Below are positions 29,596-37,094 of a stretch of 49,305 nt of DNA, piece after piece. The position numbers and the translations under genes were made by a program. Source of the stretch: a virus; IMG/VR virus record IMGVR_UViG_3300025128_000068, positions 1 through 49,305 of that record, one strand, 5' to 3'. Numbering within the stretch: the first letter of the stretch is position 1; each line of letters opens with the position of its first letter. The notes under the pieces are model-generated. The model was not told where the DNA came from. It did not search any database and was given only the letters and a program-made list of their open reading frames with translations.

Positions 29596-29621
29596 GTCGG
29601 GTCATCACAAGATGGCCCGAC
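29596..29621. other. 11-bp hairpin made from TCGGG repeats
   Basis: GTCGGGTCATC (29596-29606) and GATGGCCCGAC (29611-29621) pair over 11 positions with one G-T pair and an ACAA loop. The left arm is part of a TCGGG triple repeat, which shows that the repeat family can form complete hairpins. Confidence 0.6.
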
Positions 29622-29672
29622 TTACCTACTAACTTAAGGGTATAGGTATATGCATGAACTAAATCACTCACC

Positions 29673-29701
29673 TTTACATATGGGATAACATGGGTTAAAT
29701 T
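29673..29701 (+). promoter_or_regulatory. Rightward promoter with double ATGGG box
   Basis: TTTACA (29673-29678) and TAAATT (29696-29701), spacer 17. The spacer holds ATGGGATAAC (29680-29689) and ATGGGT (29690-29695), a tandem double copy of the box. Confidence 0.45.
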
Positions 29702-29734
29702 ATATTCATGTTCACAAACACAAGGAGAGAAAAA

Positions 29735-30040
29735 ATGAACAACACTGAAACTAAAATAACTGACAAAGTAGAGATAGAAGATGGTTTAACATCTGAAACT
29801 CTTAGGAAAGTTACTAAGAATAGAGTATGTAACATTGTCTATATGAACTCAAAAGGTTTAGGTCGTTACTCTGTAAGAGTATCAGCTGACGAACATCAAG
29901 TTGAACGAAAAGGTTTTAACCCTGATGAACATATCAGCTTTAGACCAGCATTCACAAAAGAGTTTAGGACTTTCAGAATTGATAAGATATATAGCATTAG
30001 CCAAAAGGGTGAGTTGCTATATGGTTATTTAGAATTTTAA
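29735..30040 (+). CDS. Small beta-rich protein, unknown
   Basis: A 101-residue protein from ATG 29735, chosen for the AAGGAGAG site (the frame also opens at 29708). Strand-rich middle (NRVCNIVYMNSKGLGRYSVR) and an aromatic end (YSISQKGELLYGYLEF). The pattern suggests an SH3-like or WYL-like small beta barrel, which is a guess. Followed by a strong hairpin. Confidence 0.55.
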   Translation: MNNTETKITDKVEIEDGLTSETLRKVTKNRVCNIVYMNSKGLGRYSVRVSADEHQVERKGFNPDEHISFRPAFTKEFRTFRIDKIYSISQKGELLYGYLEF

Positions 30041-30046
30041 AGGGAG

Positions 30047-30068
30047 GGCGGGGCATTACTGCCCCGCC
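30047..30068. terminator. 9-bp GC hairpin after the gene
   Basis: GGCGGGGCA (30047-30055) and TGCCCCGCC (30060-30068) with a TTAC loop, seven bases after the stop at 30040. No T-run follows. It is similar in design to the hairpins at 23236 and 29562. Confidence 0.6.
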
Positions 30069-30077
30069 ATTAACATT

Positions 30078-30194
30078 ATGGAAGATTTATTACTTTTAAT
30101 TGCTTTTATTTCAATAGTAATTTTTGCAGTCGGTTGCTTGTTATTATTAATTCAATTATTTCATTATACTTTTACTGGTCGCTGGATACCATAA
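30078..30194 (+). CDS. 38-residue membrane microprotein
   Basis: ATG 30078 to TAA 30194. Nearly the whole protein is one membrane helix (LLLLIAFISIVIFAVGCLLL) with a short Tyr/Arg/Trp tail. It lies between two hairpins, and the hairpin stem may contain part of its leader. A small toxin-like or holin-like role is possible. Confidence 0.45.
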   Translation: MEDLLLLIAFISIVIFAVGCLLLLIQLFHYTFTGRWIP

Positions 30195-30204
30195 GAAAGC
30201 AGGT

Positions 30205-30241
30205 TCCCTGAGCTTCTAAATTGCTCAGGGAGCTTATTTTT
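30205..30241 (+). terminator. Intrinsic terminator
   Basis: TCCCTGAGC (30205-30213) and GCTCAGGGA (30223-30231) form a perfect 9-bp stem with a 9-base loop, followed by GCTTATTTTTA. It closes the accessory operon. Confidence 0.75.
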
Positions 30242-30267
30242 ACGCCCCCCTACCCCCAAATCCTACA

Positions 30268-30345
30268 CTCGAGCCGCAGAGCGGCGAGACTCGGTTTCTG
30301 CCTAACGAAAATAACTTTTAACTTTTTGGGTCCCTAGAGGGACTC
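30268..30345. other. Two hairpins before the next promoter
   Basis: GCCGC-AGA-GCGGC (30273-30285, extended by CTC/GAG) and GGGTCCC-TAGA-GGGACTC (30328-30345, one G-T pair). The 188-base gap from 30195 to 30382 contains no gene; with the terminator before and a promoter after, it is an insulating region between operons. Confidence 0.5.
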
Positions 30346-30348
30346 CGA

Positions 30349-30376
30349 TTGACTTTTTAAAAAAAAATTATAATAT
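30349..30376 (+). promoter_or_regulatory. Rightward promoter of the morphogenesis operon
   Basis: TTGACT (30349-30354) followed by TAATAT (30371-30376, spacer 16); a TATAAT also overlaps (30369-30374, spacer 14). The ATG at 30383 follows the -10 by six bases and has no ribosome-binding site, so the first message may be leaderless. Confidence 0.45.
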
Positions 30377-30382
30377 ATACCA

Positions 30383-30766
30383 ATGAATTTTAATCCAAAC
30401 ATGCCTAGACAACCTAACATGAACCAACCATTTCAACAGGGTCCCTTAAACCATGCAATGGGCGGGGGGCAGGCTTACAATCCTGGTCGTGGTGGTCAAG
30501 TGTTACAGCAACAACCAAACATGCATCCAGCGACTAGACCTCCTGTACCTCAACAAACTGCTCCGCAACCACAACAACCTACGGCAAGAACTGCTCAGCC
30601 AATAATGCAGCAAGGTCCAATGACACCTATGCAAGAAACAAAAGCTGTTATGCAAATGCCTTTAGATTTAAGTAAGATTAGAGGATTTAGTAACTATGTT
30701 CGTGGATTAAAGAATCCTTCCCCTCAAAACTACCCAGAGATCGATGTCTTTGGAACATATTTTTAA
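30383..30766 (+). CDS. Pro/Gln-rich disordered protein, unknown
   Basis: A 127-residue protein. Residues 1-85 are dominated by Pro, Gln, Asn and Met (QQPNMHPATRPPVPQQTAPQ). The last 40 residues look folded (MPLDLSKIRGFSNYVRGLKN, ending FGTYF). It opens the long rightward block. A virion or scaffold-associated role is possible, but nothing specific is recognised. Confidence 0.55.
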   Translation: MNFNPNMPRQPNMNQPFQQGPLNHAMGGGQAYNPGRGGQVLQQQPNMHPATRPPVPQQTAPQPQQPTARTAQPIMQQGPMTPMQETKAVMQMPLDLSKIRGFSNYVRGLKNPSPQNYPEIDVFGTYF

Positions 30767-30829
30767 CATAATTAACAGTTAACAATCGTTAAATAAAGTT
30801 GTATAAAAATATTATACAAGAGGTTAACA

Positions 30830-30964
30830 ATGAAAAATTTATTTTTAGTTCTTATGGTAGTGGTTTTAGCTGGATGTGCAAGTTCTGCAATTAACATTTC
30901 AGCAAATATTCCAGAGTCACAAGAAATAGACATACAAATTTCTACTAAATCTACCGACGAGTAG
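30830..30964 (+). CDS. 44-residue lipoprotein, possible outer-membrane spanin
   Basis: ATG 30830 (AAGAGG upstream) opens a 44-codon frame. A lipoprotein signal (NLFLVLMVVV) ends in the lipobox LAGC with Cys16; the mature part is about 29 polar residues. Small lipoproteins next to holin genes often act as the outer-membrane spanin subunit. No adjacent inner spanin is certain; the gene at 30968 and the coiled coil at 12983 are candidates. Confidence 0.55.
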   Translation: MKNLFLVLMVVVLAGCASSAINISANIPESQEIDIQISTKSTDE

Positions 30965-30967
30965 ATC

Positions 30968-31153
30968 ATGGATGAAATGACAGGTCACGCTCTTGAGCTT
31001 CTCAAGATAATACTTTACATATGTGGAGTGTTCTCTGTCTATTGTGGTCTTCAATTTATGATTCAACTTGATTGGCCTATGTTCTTTTTTCTCTTGCCAA
31101 TTAATATAATTTTTATCTATTATATAAAACTTAGATTAAAAGGAGAGATTTAA
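30968..31153 (+). CDS. 61-residue membrane protein with two spans
   Basis: ATG 30968, three bases after the lipoprotein. Two hydrophobic segments: LLKIILYICGVFSVYCGLQF and MFFFLLPINIIFIYYI, with a short charged tail. It overlaps the holin gene by one base (TAATG). It may be an antiholin or a small lysis accessory. Confidence 0.55.
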   Translation: MDEMTGHALELLKIILYICGVFSVYCGLQFMIQLDWPMFFFLLPINIIFIYYIKLRLKGEI

Positions 31154-31632
31154 TGCTGTCACTCGTTGGAAGCCTCTTGGGCTTTGGAACTTCTTTTCTC
31201 CCCACGCTCTTAGGATTCTTCGAGCAAGGGCAGAAAAATCGTCACCAATTAAAATTATTGGATGCACAGGCGAAGCACGCTGAAGTTTTAAGTCAATTGA
31301 AACTTGAAGAGCTCGACGCAGCAGCAGATGTAGAAGAATCTCGTTCTATCTACGAACATGCTGCTCAACTTGCTAGAAGTAATAAGTCTTCCTTTATATC
31401 TGCACTACAAGCATCCGTGCGACCCGTCGTCACTTATTTCTTTTTTATACTGTTTGCTACCATTAAAGGGTTAGCTGTCTATGTTGCAGTACAAGAAGGG
31501 GATGATGTCAGCCAGGCTATATTAGCCAGCTGGGACGAGGAAACAAAAATTTTGTTTTCAACCGTGATTTCATTCTGGTTTGGGCAACGCGGCATGAAAT
31601 CAATAAGGAAGGCAAGAAATGGCAAAAGCTAA
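31153..31632 (+). CDS. GTA_holin_3TM-type holin
   Basis: A 159-residue protein with N-terminal amphipathic region (SLVGSLLGFGTSFLPTLLGF), a long charged helix (residues about 30-75), and C-terminal membrane segments (VTYFFFILFATIKGLAVYV, then ILFSTVISFWFGQRGM). The RPVVTYFFF and ISFWFGQR pieces match the 3TM holin family known from gene transfer agents and phages. It is expected to perforate the inner membrane. Its location before the terminase genes is common for this family. No endolysin is seen nearby. Confidence 0.65.
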   Translation: MLSLVGSLLGFGTSFLPTLLGFFEQGQKNRHQLKLLDAQAKHAEVLSQLKLEELDAAADVEESRSIYEHAAQLARSNKSSFISALQASVRPVVTYFFFILFATIKGLAVYVAVQEGDDVSQAILASWDEETKILFSTVISFWFGQRGMKSIRKARNGKS

Positions 31633-31825
31633 AACTAAAAAAACTACGAAAAAAGCACCAGCTAAGAAAAGAGCTCGGACATCTAAAGGCAGATTTGTAG
31701 CCGATGATCCATCTACACCTGGTAATGAGGCTTATGTAACTGAAAAACAACCATTTAATAACAAATGGCTTGTTCCAATATTAGTTGTTGGTGTTTTAAT
31801 AGTAATTTTCGTACTTACTGGTTAA
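31619..31825 (+). CDS. Basic tail-anchored membrane protein
   Basis: A 68-residue protein overlapping the holin by 14 bases. The first ~25 residues are Lys/Arg/Ala-rich (KAKTKKTTKKAPAKKRARTS), followed by KGRFVADDPSTPGNEAYV, a phrase I recall from other marine phage small proteins, and a C-terminal membrane helix (WLVPILVVGVLIVIFVLTG). A histone-like basic head on a membrane anchor is notable. Function unknown. Confidence 0.6.
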   Translation: MAKAKTKKTTKKAPAKKRARTSKGRFVADDPSTPGNEAYVTEKQPFNNKWLVPILVVGVLIVIFVLTG

Positions 31826-31914
31826 ATATTACCAATATAAATAGTATTTATTCATCTTATTCAGTTGATAAATGTAGCTATGGGTATATAACATTACTAA
31901 TTAAAGGGTGTTAA

Positions 31915-31980
31915 ATGCTTAATTTTATTACATTTATTTGTTTTTCAACTATATTTTTATGTGTGTTACAAATCGTATAA
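31915..31980 (+). CDS. Possible 21-residue hydrophobic microprotein
   Basis: ATG 31915, with AAAGGG seven bases upstream, to TAA 31980. The product is one hydrophobic helix (LNFITFICFSTIFLCVLQIV). It is very short; it may be a membrane micropeptide or chance. The rest of the 31826-32027 gap holds no gene. Confidence 0.3.
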   Translation: MLNFITFICFSTIFLCVLQIV

Positions 31981-32006
31981 TCAATATTTAGTTGCATAAA
32001 TATCAA

Positions 32007-32021
32007 ACCTACTATATGTAG
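32007..32021. repeat. 15-base repeat, copy 2 (hairpin before HNH gene)
   Basis: ACCTACTATATGTAG, identical to 25851-25865. Here it extends to CCTAC-TATAT-GTAGG (32008-32022), whose right arm contains the AGG that would serve as ribosome-binding site for the ATG at 32028. It could be an operator or a translation-blocking hairpin. Confidence 0.45.
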
Positions 32022-32027
32022 GAAATT

Positions 32028-32516
32028 ATGGAGAGCTCACGCAAGTGCAATACATGCGAAGTGACGAAACCCATTACAGCATTTGAAAAAATGTTTTCAA
32101 GGAATGGGTCTCCTTGCTACCGACGGCGTTGTCGCAAATGCAATATAAAATTTCGCAATGATAAAACTAATAAAGACCCAATAAAATTTTTAAGAAGAAA
32201 CTTTACACAGTTACGATCTGCTCGAAAAAGAAAAGGAGAAAAAACTTGGGACTTGTCTTGGAAACATATTTTAGATATATGGTTAGAGTGTAAAGGTAAT
32301 TGTCAAGTCAGTGGCATTAAAATGACACACAAAAGAGATGGCACCGGAAAAAAATTATATACAAATATTTCAATAGATAGAATAGATAATGATATAGGTT
32401 ACAAAAAAGAAAATATTCGTTTAGTATGTTGGGCAGTAAATATTATGAAACATAATATGTCAGACACAGAATTAATGTTATGGGTATCGAGAATACATGA
32501 CGCAAGCAGAAGTTGA
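32028..32516 (+). CDS. HNH endonuclease with zinc finger
   Basis: A 162-residue protein. CNTCEVTKPITAFEK and CRKC form a zinc-finger pair. The C-terminal half has HNH-type features: CQVSG, NISIDRIDND as the central strand and GYKKENIRLVCWAVNIMKH with His as the final motif. HNH proteins next to large terminases assist cos cleavage and packaging in other phages, and free-standing HNH homing nucleases are also common; position immediately upstream of TerL favours the packaging role. It overlaps terL by 20 bases. Confidence 0.75.
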   Translation: MESSRKCNTCEVTKPITAFEKMFSRNGSPCYRRRCRKCNIKFRNDKTNKDPIKFLRRNFTQLRSARKRKGEKTWDLSWKHILDIWLECKGNCQVSGIKMTHKRDGTGKKLYTNISIDRIDNDIGYKKENIRLVCWAVNIMKHNMSDTELMLWVSRIHDASRS

Positions 32517-33978
32517 TTATAGTAGTTTAGACGAAGAACAAATTCGTTACGCTCTTCAATTAGAAGAGAGATTAAATTTTTTACAAGAAAAAGATGCAGC
32601 AAAAAATGACTTTCTAACTTATGTAAGAAAAATGTGGCCTGATTTTATTGAAAGTAGTCATCACAAAATTTATGCAAAAAAATTACAAGACATAGCTACA
32701 GGAAAATTAAAAAGATTAATTATTAATATGCCGCCTCGACACACGAAGTCTGAGTTTGCGTCAATCTATTTTCCATCCTATATGTTAGGACTTAATCCTA
32801 AATTAAAAATTATTCAAGCAACACACACAACCGAACTTGCTACAGGTTTCGGTCGTAAGTGCAAAATGCTTGTTGATACTCCAGATTACAAAACCGTATT
32901 TCCAGAAACAAAAGTTTCCCCTGAGTCTAAAGCTGCTGGGCGTTGGGCAACTACACAGGGCGGTGAGTATTTTGCGGCGGGGGTTGGTGCAGCGATTACA
33001 GGTCGTGGTGCTGACCTCCTTATTATTGACGATCCTCATTCTGAGCAAGATGCGTTATCACCATCGGCTATGGAAAATTGTTACGAGTGGTATACATCTG
33101 GTCCAAGACAAAGATTACAGCCAGGTGGGTCTATTGTTGTTGTTATGACGCGTTGGTCTACAAAAGATTTGACGGCAGAGGTGTTAAAGAAACAAGGACA
33201 AGAAAATGCAGATCATTGGGAGGTTGTAGAGTTCCCTGCTATTTTTGATGACGGCAATGTTTTATGGCCCAACTTCTGGTCTGAAGAAGAATTATTAAAA
33301 GTTAAAACTTCCCTACCAATTTCTAAATGGAATGCTCAGTGGTTACAACAACCGACAATGGAAGAAGGTGCCATTATTAAAAGAGAGTGGTGGCAAATGT
33401 GGGAAGATGAAGAACCACCAGAATGTGAATATGTATTACAATCATATGATACTGCATTTTTAAAATCTGAAACTGCTGACTACAGTGCAATAAGTACTTG
33501 GGGTGTATTTTATCCTAATGATGATGATGGTCCTCGTATTATATTATTAGATTGTTGTAAAGGACGATGGGAATTTCCTGAGTTAAAAAAGATAGCCATG
33601 GAATCGTATTCTGATCATAAACCTGATATAGTTTTAATAGAGGCTAAGGCTTCTGGACTTCCTTTAACTCAGGAGTTGAGAAATATGGGGATTCCTGTTA
33701 TAAATTTTACACCAGGTGGACGACGCTCTGGACAAGATAAAGTTTCAAGAGTCCATGCCTGTGCCCCGATGTTTGAATCTGGTCTTGTATGGCGACCTGA
33801 TTTTCAATGGGCGGATGAGATGGCAGAAGAATGTGCCTCTTTTCCATTTGGAGACAATGATGACTTGGTAGATTCGATGTCTCAGGCTATACTACGGTTT
33901 CGTGAAGGTGGATTTGTTAGACACCCGAGCGACGAATTATGGGACGAAGATCGTCCTCGTCAAAAGGAGTATTATTGA
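32497..33978 (+). CDS. terL: Terminase large subunit
   Basis: A 493-residue protein. Walker A MPPRHTKS at about 78-85, Walker B LLIIDDP at about 174-180, and an RNase H-type nuclease with SYDTAF (Asp318), IEAKASG (Glu382) and DDLVDSMSQA (Asp456/Asp459). It powers DNA translocation into the procapsid and cuts the concatemer. All motifs are intact. It begins inside the HNH gene and is followed by a TGATG overlap, so HNH, TerL and the next gene are translationally linked. The length is typical. Confidence 0.9.
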   Translation: MTQAEVDYSSLDEEQIRYALQLEERLNFLQEKDAAKNDFLTYVRKMWPDFIESSHHKIYAKKLQDIATGKLKRLIINMPPRHTKSEFASIYFPSYMLGLNPKLKIIQATHTTELATGFGRKCKMLVDTPDYKTVFPETKVSPESKAAGRWATTQGGEYFAAGVGAAITGRGADLLIIDDPHSEQDALSPSAMENCYEWYTSGPRQRLQPGGSIVVVMTRWSTKDLTAEVLKKQGQENADHWEVVEFPAIFDDGNVLWPNFWSEEELLKVKTSLPISKWNAQWLQQPTMEEGAIIKREWWQMWEDEEPPECEYVLQSYDTAFLKSETADYSAISTWGVFYPNDDDGPRIILLDCCKGRWEFPELKKIAMESYSDHKPDIVLIEAKASGLPLTQELRNMGIPVINFTPGGRRSGQDKVSRVHACAPMFESGLVWRPDFQWADEMAEECASFPFGDNDDLVDSMSQAILRFREGGFVRHPSDELWDEDRPRQKEYY

Positions 33979-34133
33979 TGTCAAAAGAAGTAATAATAGA
34001 AAAACTCAAGACACCTAAAATTCATAAAGAAAAAGGTGAAGTTGAAGTAAAAGTTCCAGAAGGTCCAGGGGGCGGTACTGTACGAGGTATGGGTGCTGCA
34101 ACTAAGGGCGGTAAATTTGAAGGTGCTTTTTAA
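33978..34133 (+). CDS. 51-residue basic/Gly-rich protein, unknown
   Basis: Start at ATG 33978, overlapping the TerL stop (TGATG). The product is KEVIIEKLKTPKIHKEKGEV then GGGTVRGMGAATKGGKFEGAF. Similar Gly-rich MGAAxxGGKF ends occur in small proteins between TerL and portal in marine phages. Function unknown, possibly virion. Confidence 0.6.
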   Translation: MSKEVIIEKLKTPKIHKEKGEVEVKVPEGPGGGTVRGMGAATKGGKFEGAF

Positions 34134-34147
34134 CATAAGGAAATAAC

Positions 34148-36667
34148 ATGGCTGAGAATCCATTCGGACAAGGCGGTCCAGAAGAAGAGGAACTTCCTAT
34201 TGCAGGAAATCCTATTGACACTGCTGAAGTTCCGCCTGCTCTTGCAGAGGCAATAGCAAGTGGTGAAATGACAGAACTAGAAGATGGTTCTGTAGAAGTT
34301 GGTGAATTTGTAGAAGAAGGACTTGCTCCAGAACAAATTCCTTTTGATGCTAATTTAGCAGAGTATGTTGAAGAAGGTGTATTAGGTCCAATATCTTCTG
34401 AATTAACAAGTGCAGTAGAAAATGACATTGACGCTCGTGAAGATTGGGAAAAAATTTACGAGAAAGGTTTAAATCTTTTAGGTGTAGAAGAAGACGAAAG
34501 AAGTGAACCATTCGAGGGAGCATCAGGTGTTACTCATCCTGTTCTAGCTGAAAGTGTTACTCAATTCCAAGCACAAGCCTATAAAGAATTATTACCGGCA
34601 GGTGGGCCTGTTCGTGTAAACATTATGGGCGAACCTAACCCACAATCAGAACAACAAGCACAAAGAGTTCAAGATTATATGAACTATCAGATTTGCTATA
34701 ACATGGAAGAGTACGATCCAGAACTTGACCAGTTGTTATTCTATCTACCTTTAAGTGGATCAGCTTTTAAAAAGGTTTATTACGATGAAACAAAACAAAG
34801 ACCCGTGGCTCGCTTCGTTCCTAGTGAAGACATTATTGTTCCTTACAGTTCTGTTGACCTTGCGAATGCTGTTAGGCTAACACATAGACTGAAGATGACA
34901 GGAAATGAAGTTCGTAAACTTCAAGTTGCTGGTATCTACAGAGATGTTCCCGTCAGACCAACACATGTCTATTCTGATTTAGAAGAGACTATGGAAAAAG
35001 TATCTGGTGAGTCTGCAACAATGACTTACGAAGATGATGAATTAGAAATTTATGAGATACATACTTTCTTAGACTTAGAAGGTTTTGAAGATGTTGGACA
35101 AGACGGAGAACCAACAGGAATTAAATTACCTTACATTATTACTATTGATGTAGGTTCATCTAACATACTTGCTATTAGAAGAAATTATGAAGAGCAAGAC
35201 CCACAAAAAACTCCTAACCAATATTTTGTACATTACAAATTTTTACCTGGTCTAGGATTCTACGGATTTGGTTTACCACATATTATTGGTAACTTATCTC
35301 GTTCTGCTACATCTATTCTGCGTCAGCTTATCGACGCTGGAACATTAGCAAACTTACCAGCTGGTTTTAAAGCTAGAGGTATTAGGGTTAGAGATGAATC
35401 AGACCCATTGCAACCTGGTGAGTTTAGAGATATTGATGCTCCTGGCGGAGACTTGAGAGCGTCTATTATACCACTACCATTTAAAGAACCATCTGGAACT
35501 TTACTACAGTTACTTGGCATTATTGTTGAGAGCGGTAAGAGATTTGCGTCCGTTGCCGACATGCCGTTAGCTGAACAGAATAGTGCACCAGTAGGTTCGA
35601 CTGTTGCTATGCTAGAGCGTGGCACAAAAATTATGTCAGCTATTCATAAAAGATTACATTATGCACAGAAGGTAGAATTTAATCTTCTAGCAAATCTTTT
35701 CCGTGATTACACACCACCAGCATATCCATATGAAGTAAGTGGTGGCGATCCAAATATTAAGCAATCAGACTTTGATGAAAGAATTGATGTTATGCCTGTA
35801 TCAGACCCTAACATCTTTTCAACAGCTCAAAGAATTGCCATTGCTCAAACAAGTTTACAGCTCGTACAATCGAACCCACAAGTTCATGGGCCAGCTGGAA
35901 TGTATGAAGCGTATAAAAGAATGTACGAAGCATTGGGCGTGCGTAATATTGAAAAAGTATTACCACCTCCTCCACAACCTCAACCTCAAGACCCTGCTAT
36001 TGAAAATGCTAAAGCTCTACAAGGGCAGGGACTACAGGCTTTTCCAAAACAAGATCATCAAGCACATATTGAGTCACATTTAACATTTATGCGAACACCT
36101 GCTGTTATGGCTAACATTAATATTATTGGTCTTTTAACTTCACATATATATGAGCATGTTGCTTTACAAGCTAGAGAATTAGTTGAGGCAGAATTTGGAC
36201 CTAAGTTGCAAGAGTTACAACAACAATATCAAGGACAAATTCCAGAAGAAGCTATGCAACAAATACAAATGGAAATAGAAAATGAAGTTGCTCAACGCAT
36301 TGCTGAATTGTCTGCTAACTTGTCTGAGGTTCTTGCCCCAGGTGGTAATGAAGACCCTCTTGTAGAAATACGAAAACAAGAATTAGCATTACAAGGTGCA
36401 CGACTACAACAAGATGCAAAAGAGTTTGAAACAAACACAGTTATAAAAACTCAACAAGATCAAATAAACAATCAATTAACAGCACAGAGAAATGCTATTT
36501 CACAACAAACTGCTGATGAAAGAACAGAAGTTGCGAGAGAAAGAATAGACGCTCAAGAAGAAATGGCAGCGTCAAGAATTGCTGTTGAACTAGAAAAACT
36601 TAATAAAGAAAAAGTTCAAGAAGCAATTGATGTTCAACGATTAAGAGATTTATCTCAAAGAAATTAG
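34148..36667 (+). CDS. Portal protein
   Basis: An 839-residue protein after AAGGAAATAAC. The N-terminal ~85 residues are acidic and disordered. The core has features of large podovirus portals: DAREDWEKIYEKGLNLLG, EPFEGASGVTHPVLAESVTQ, VRVNIMGEPNP, SGSAFKKVYYDETKQRPV and FVPSEDIIVPY. A long Gln/Glu-rich helical C-terminal part (about 620-839) likely forms the barrel extension inside the capsid. The portal dodecamer is the DNA gateway and the docking site of TerL. The order TerL, portal, scaffold, capsid supports this. Confidence 0.85.
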   Translation: MAENPFGQGGPEEEELPIAGNPIDTAEVPPALAEAIASGEMTELEDGSVEVGEFVEEGLAPEQIPFDANLAEYVEEGVLGPISSELTSAVENDIDAREDWEKIYEKGLNLLGVEEDERSEPFEGASGVTHPVLAESVTQFQAQAYKELLPAGGPVRVNIMGEPNPQSEQQAQRVQDYMNYQICYNMEEYDPELDQLLFYLPLSGSAFKKVYYDETKQRPVARFVPSEDIIVPYSSVDLANAVRLTHRLKMTGNEVRKLQVAGIYRDVPVRPTHVYSDLEETMEKVSGESATMTYEDDELEIYEIHTFLDLEGFEDVGQDGEPTGIKLPYIITIDVGSSNILAIRRNYEEQDPQKTPNQYFVHYKFLPGLGFYGFGLPHIIGNLSRSATSILRQLIDAGTLANLPAGFKARGIRVRDESDPLQPGEFRDIDAPGGDLRASIIPLPFKEPSGTLLQLLGIIVESGKRFASVADMPLAEQNSAPVGSTVAMLERGTKIMSAIHKRLHYAQKVEFNLLANLFRDYTPPAYPYEVSGGDPNIKQSDFDERIDVMPVSDPNIFSTAQRIAIAQTSLQLVQSNPQVHGPAGMYEAYKRMYEALGVRNIEKVLPPPPQPQPQDPAIENAKALQGQGLQAFPKQDHQAHIESHLTFMRTPAVMANINIIGLLTSHIYEHVALQARELVEAEFGPKLQELQQQYQGQIPEEAMQQIQMEIENEVAQRIAELSANLSEVLAPGGNEDPLVEIRKQELALQGARLQQDAKEFETNTVIKTQQDQINNQLTAQRNAISQQTADERTEVARERIDAQEEMAASRIAVELEKLNKEKVQEAIDVQRLRDLSQRN

Positions 36668-36676
36668 GAGGCAAAC

Positions 36677-36781
36677 ATGGCTGAAGAAAAGAAAACTAAA
36701 GCTAAGCCAAAAGCAAAAGGCAAAGACCCATTAGGTAGAGTTGGTCTTGTTAGGGCTGTTAGAAAAACATCTAAAAAATAA
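36677..36781 (+). CDS. 34-residue basic microprotein
   Basis: ATG 36677 with AGGAGG upstream. The product is Lys-rich (AEEKKTKAKPKAKGKDPLGR, then VRAVRKTSKK). It is the first of four very basic tiny proteins after the portal; the stop overlaps the next start. A DNA-condensing role is inferred from charge only. Confidence 0.6.
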   Translation: MAEEKKTKAKPKAKGKDPLGRVGLVRAVRKTSKK

Positions 36782-37080
36782 TGGCGGAAAGAAAAAAGGC
36801 AAAACCTATTAGAAAAACCACTGGTAAAGGTGGTAATTACCGATCAACTAAATCTGGTGCCGGTATGACTAAAAAAGGTGTTGCTGCTTATCGTCGAAAG
36901 AATCCTGGCTCTAAATTAAAAACTGCTGTAACTGGTAAAGTTAAAAAAGGTAGTGCTGCTGCAAAAAGACGAAAAAGCTATTGTGCTAGGTCTGCTGGTC
37001 AGCTAAAAAGAAGTAGTGCTAAAACAAGAAACAATCCAAACTCTCGTATTAGACAAGCTCGCAGAAGATGGAAGTGTTAA
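36781..37080 (+). CDS. Very basic protein, DUF6321-like
   Basis: A 99-residue, Lys/Arg-rich protein (KTTGKGGNYRSTKSGAGMTK, KKGVAAYRRKNPGSKLKTAV, then RRKSYCARSAGQLKRSSAK and a C-terminal RQARRRWKC). The phrase YCARSAGQ...NPNSRIRQARRRW is a conserved phage and protein-family signature; DUF6321 is from memory. Its charge suggests binding to packaged DNA or capsid interior. Confidence 0.65.
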   Translation: MAERKKAKPIRKTTGKGGNYRSTKSGAGMTKKGVAAYRRKNPGSKLKTAVTGKVKKGSAAAKRRKSYCARSAGQLKRSSAKTRNNPNSRIRQARRRWKC

Positions 37081-37094
37081 TTAAGGAGTAAGAC

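Noticed and set aside
32803-33148. Frames on either strand inside terL
   Set aside because: They overlap conserved terminase motifs and have no own ribosome-binding sites.
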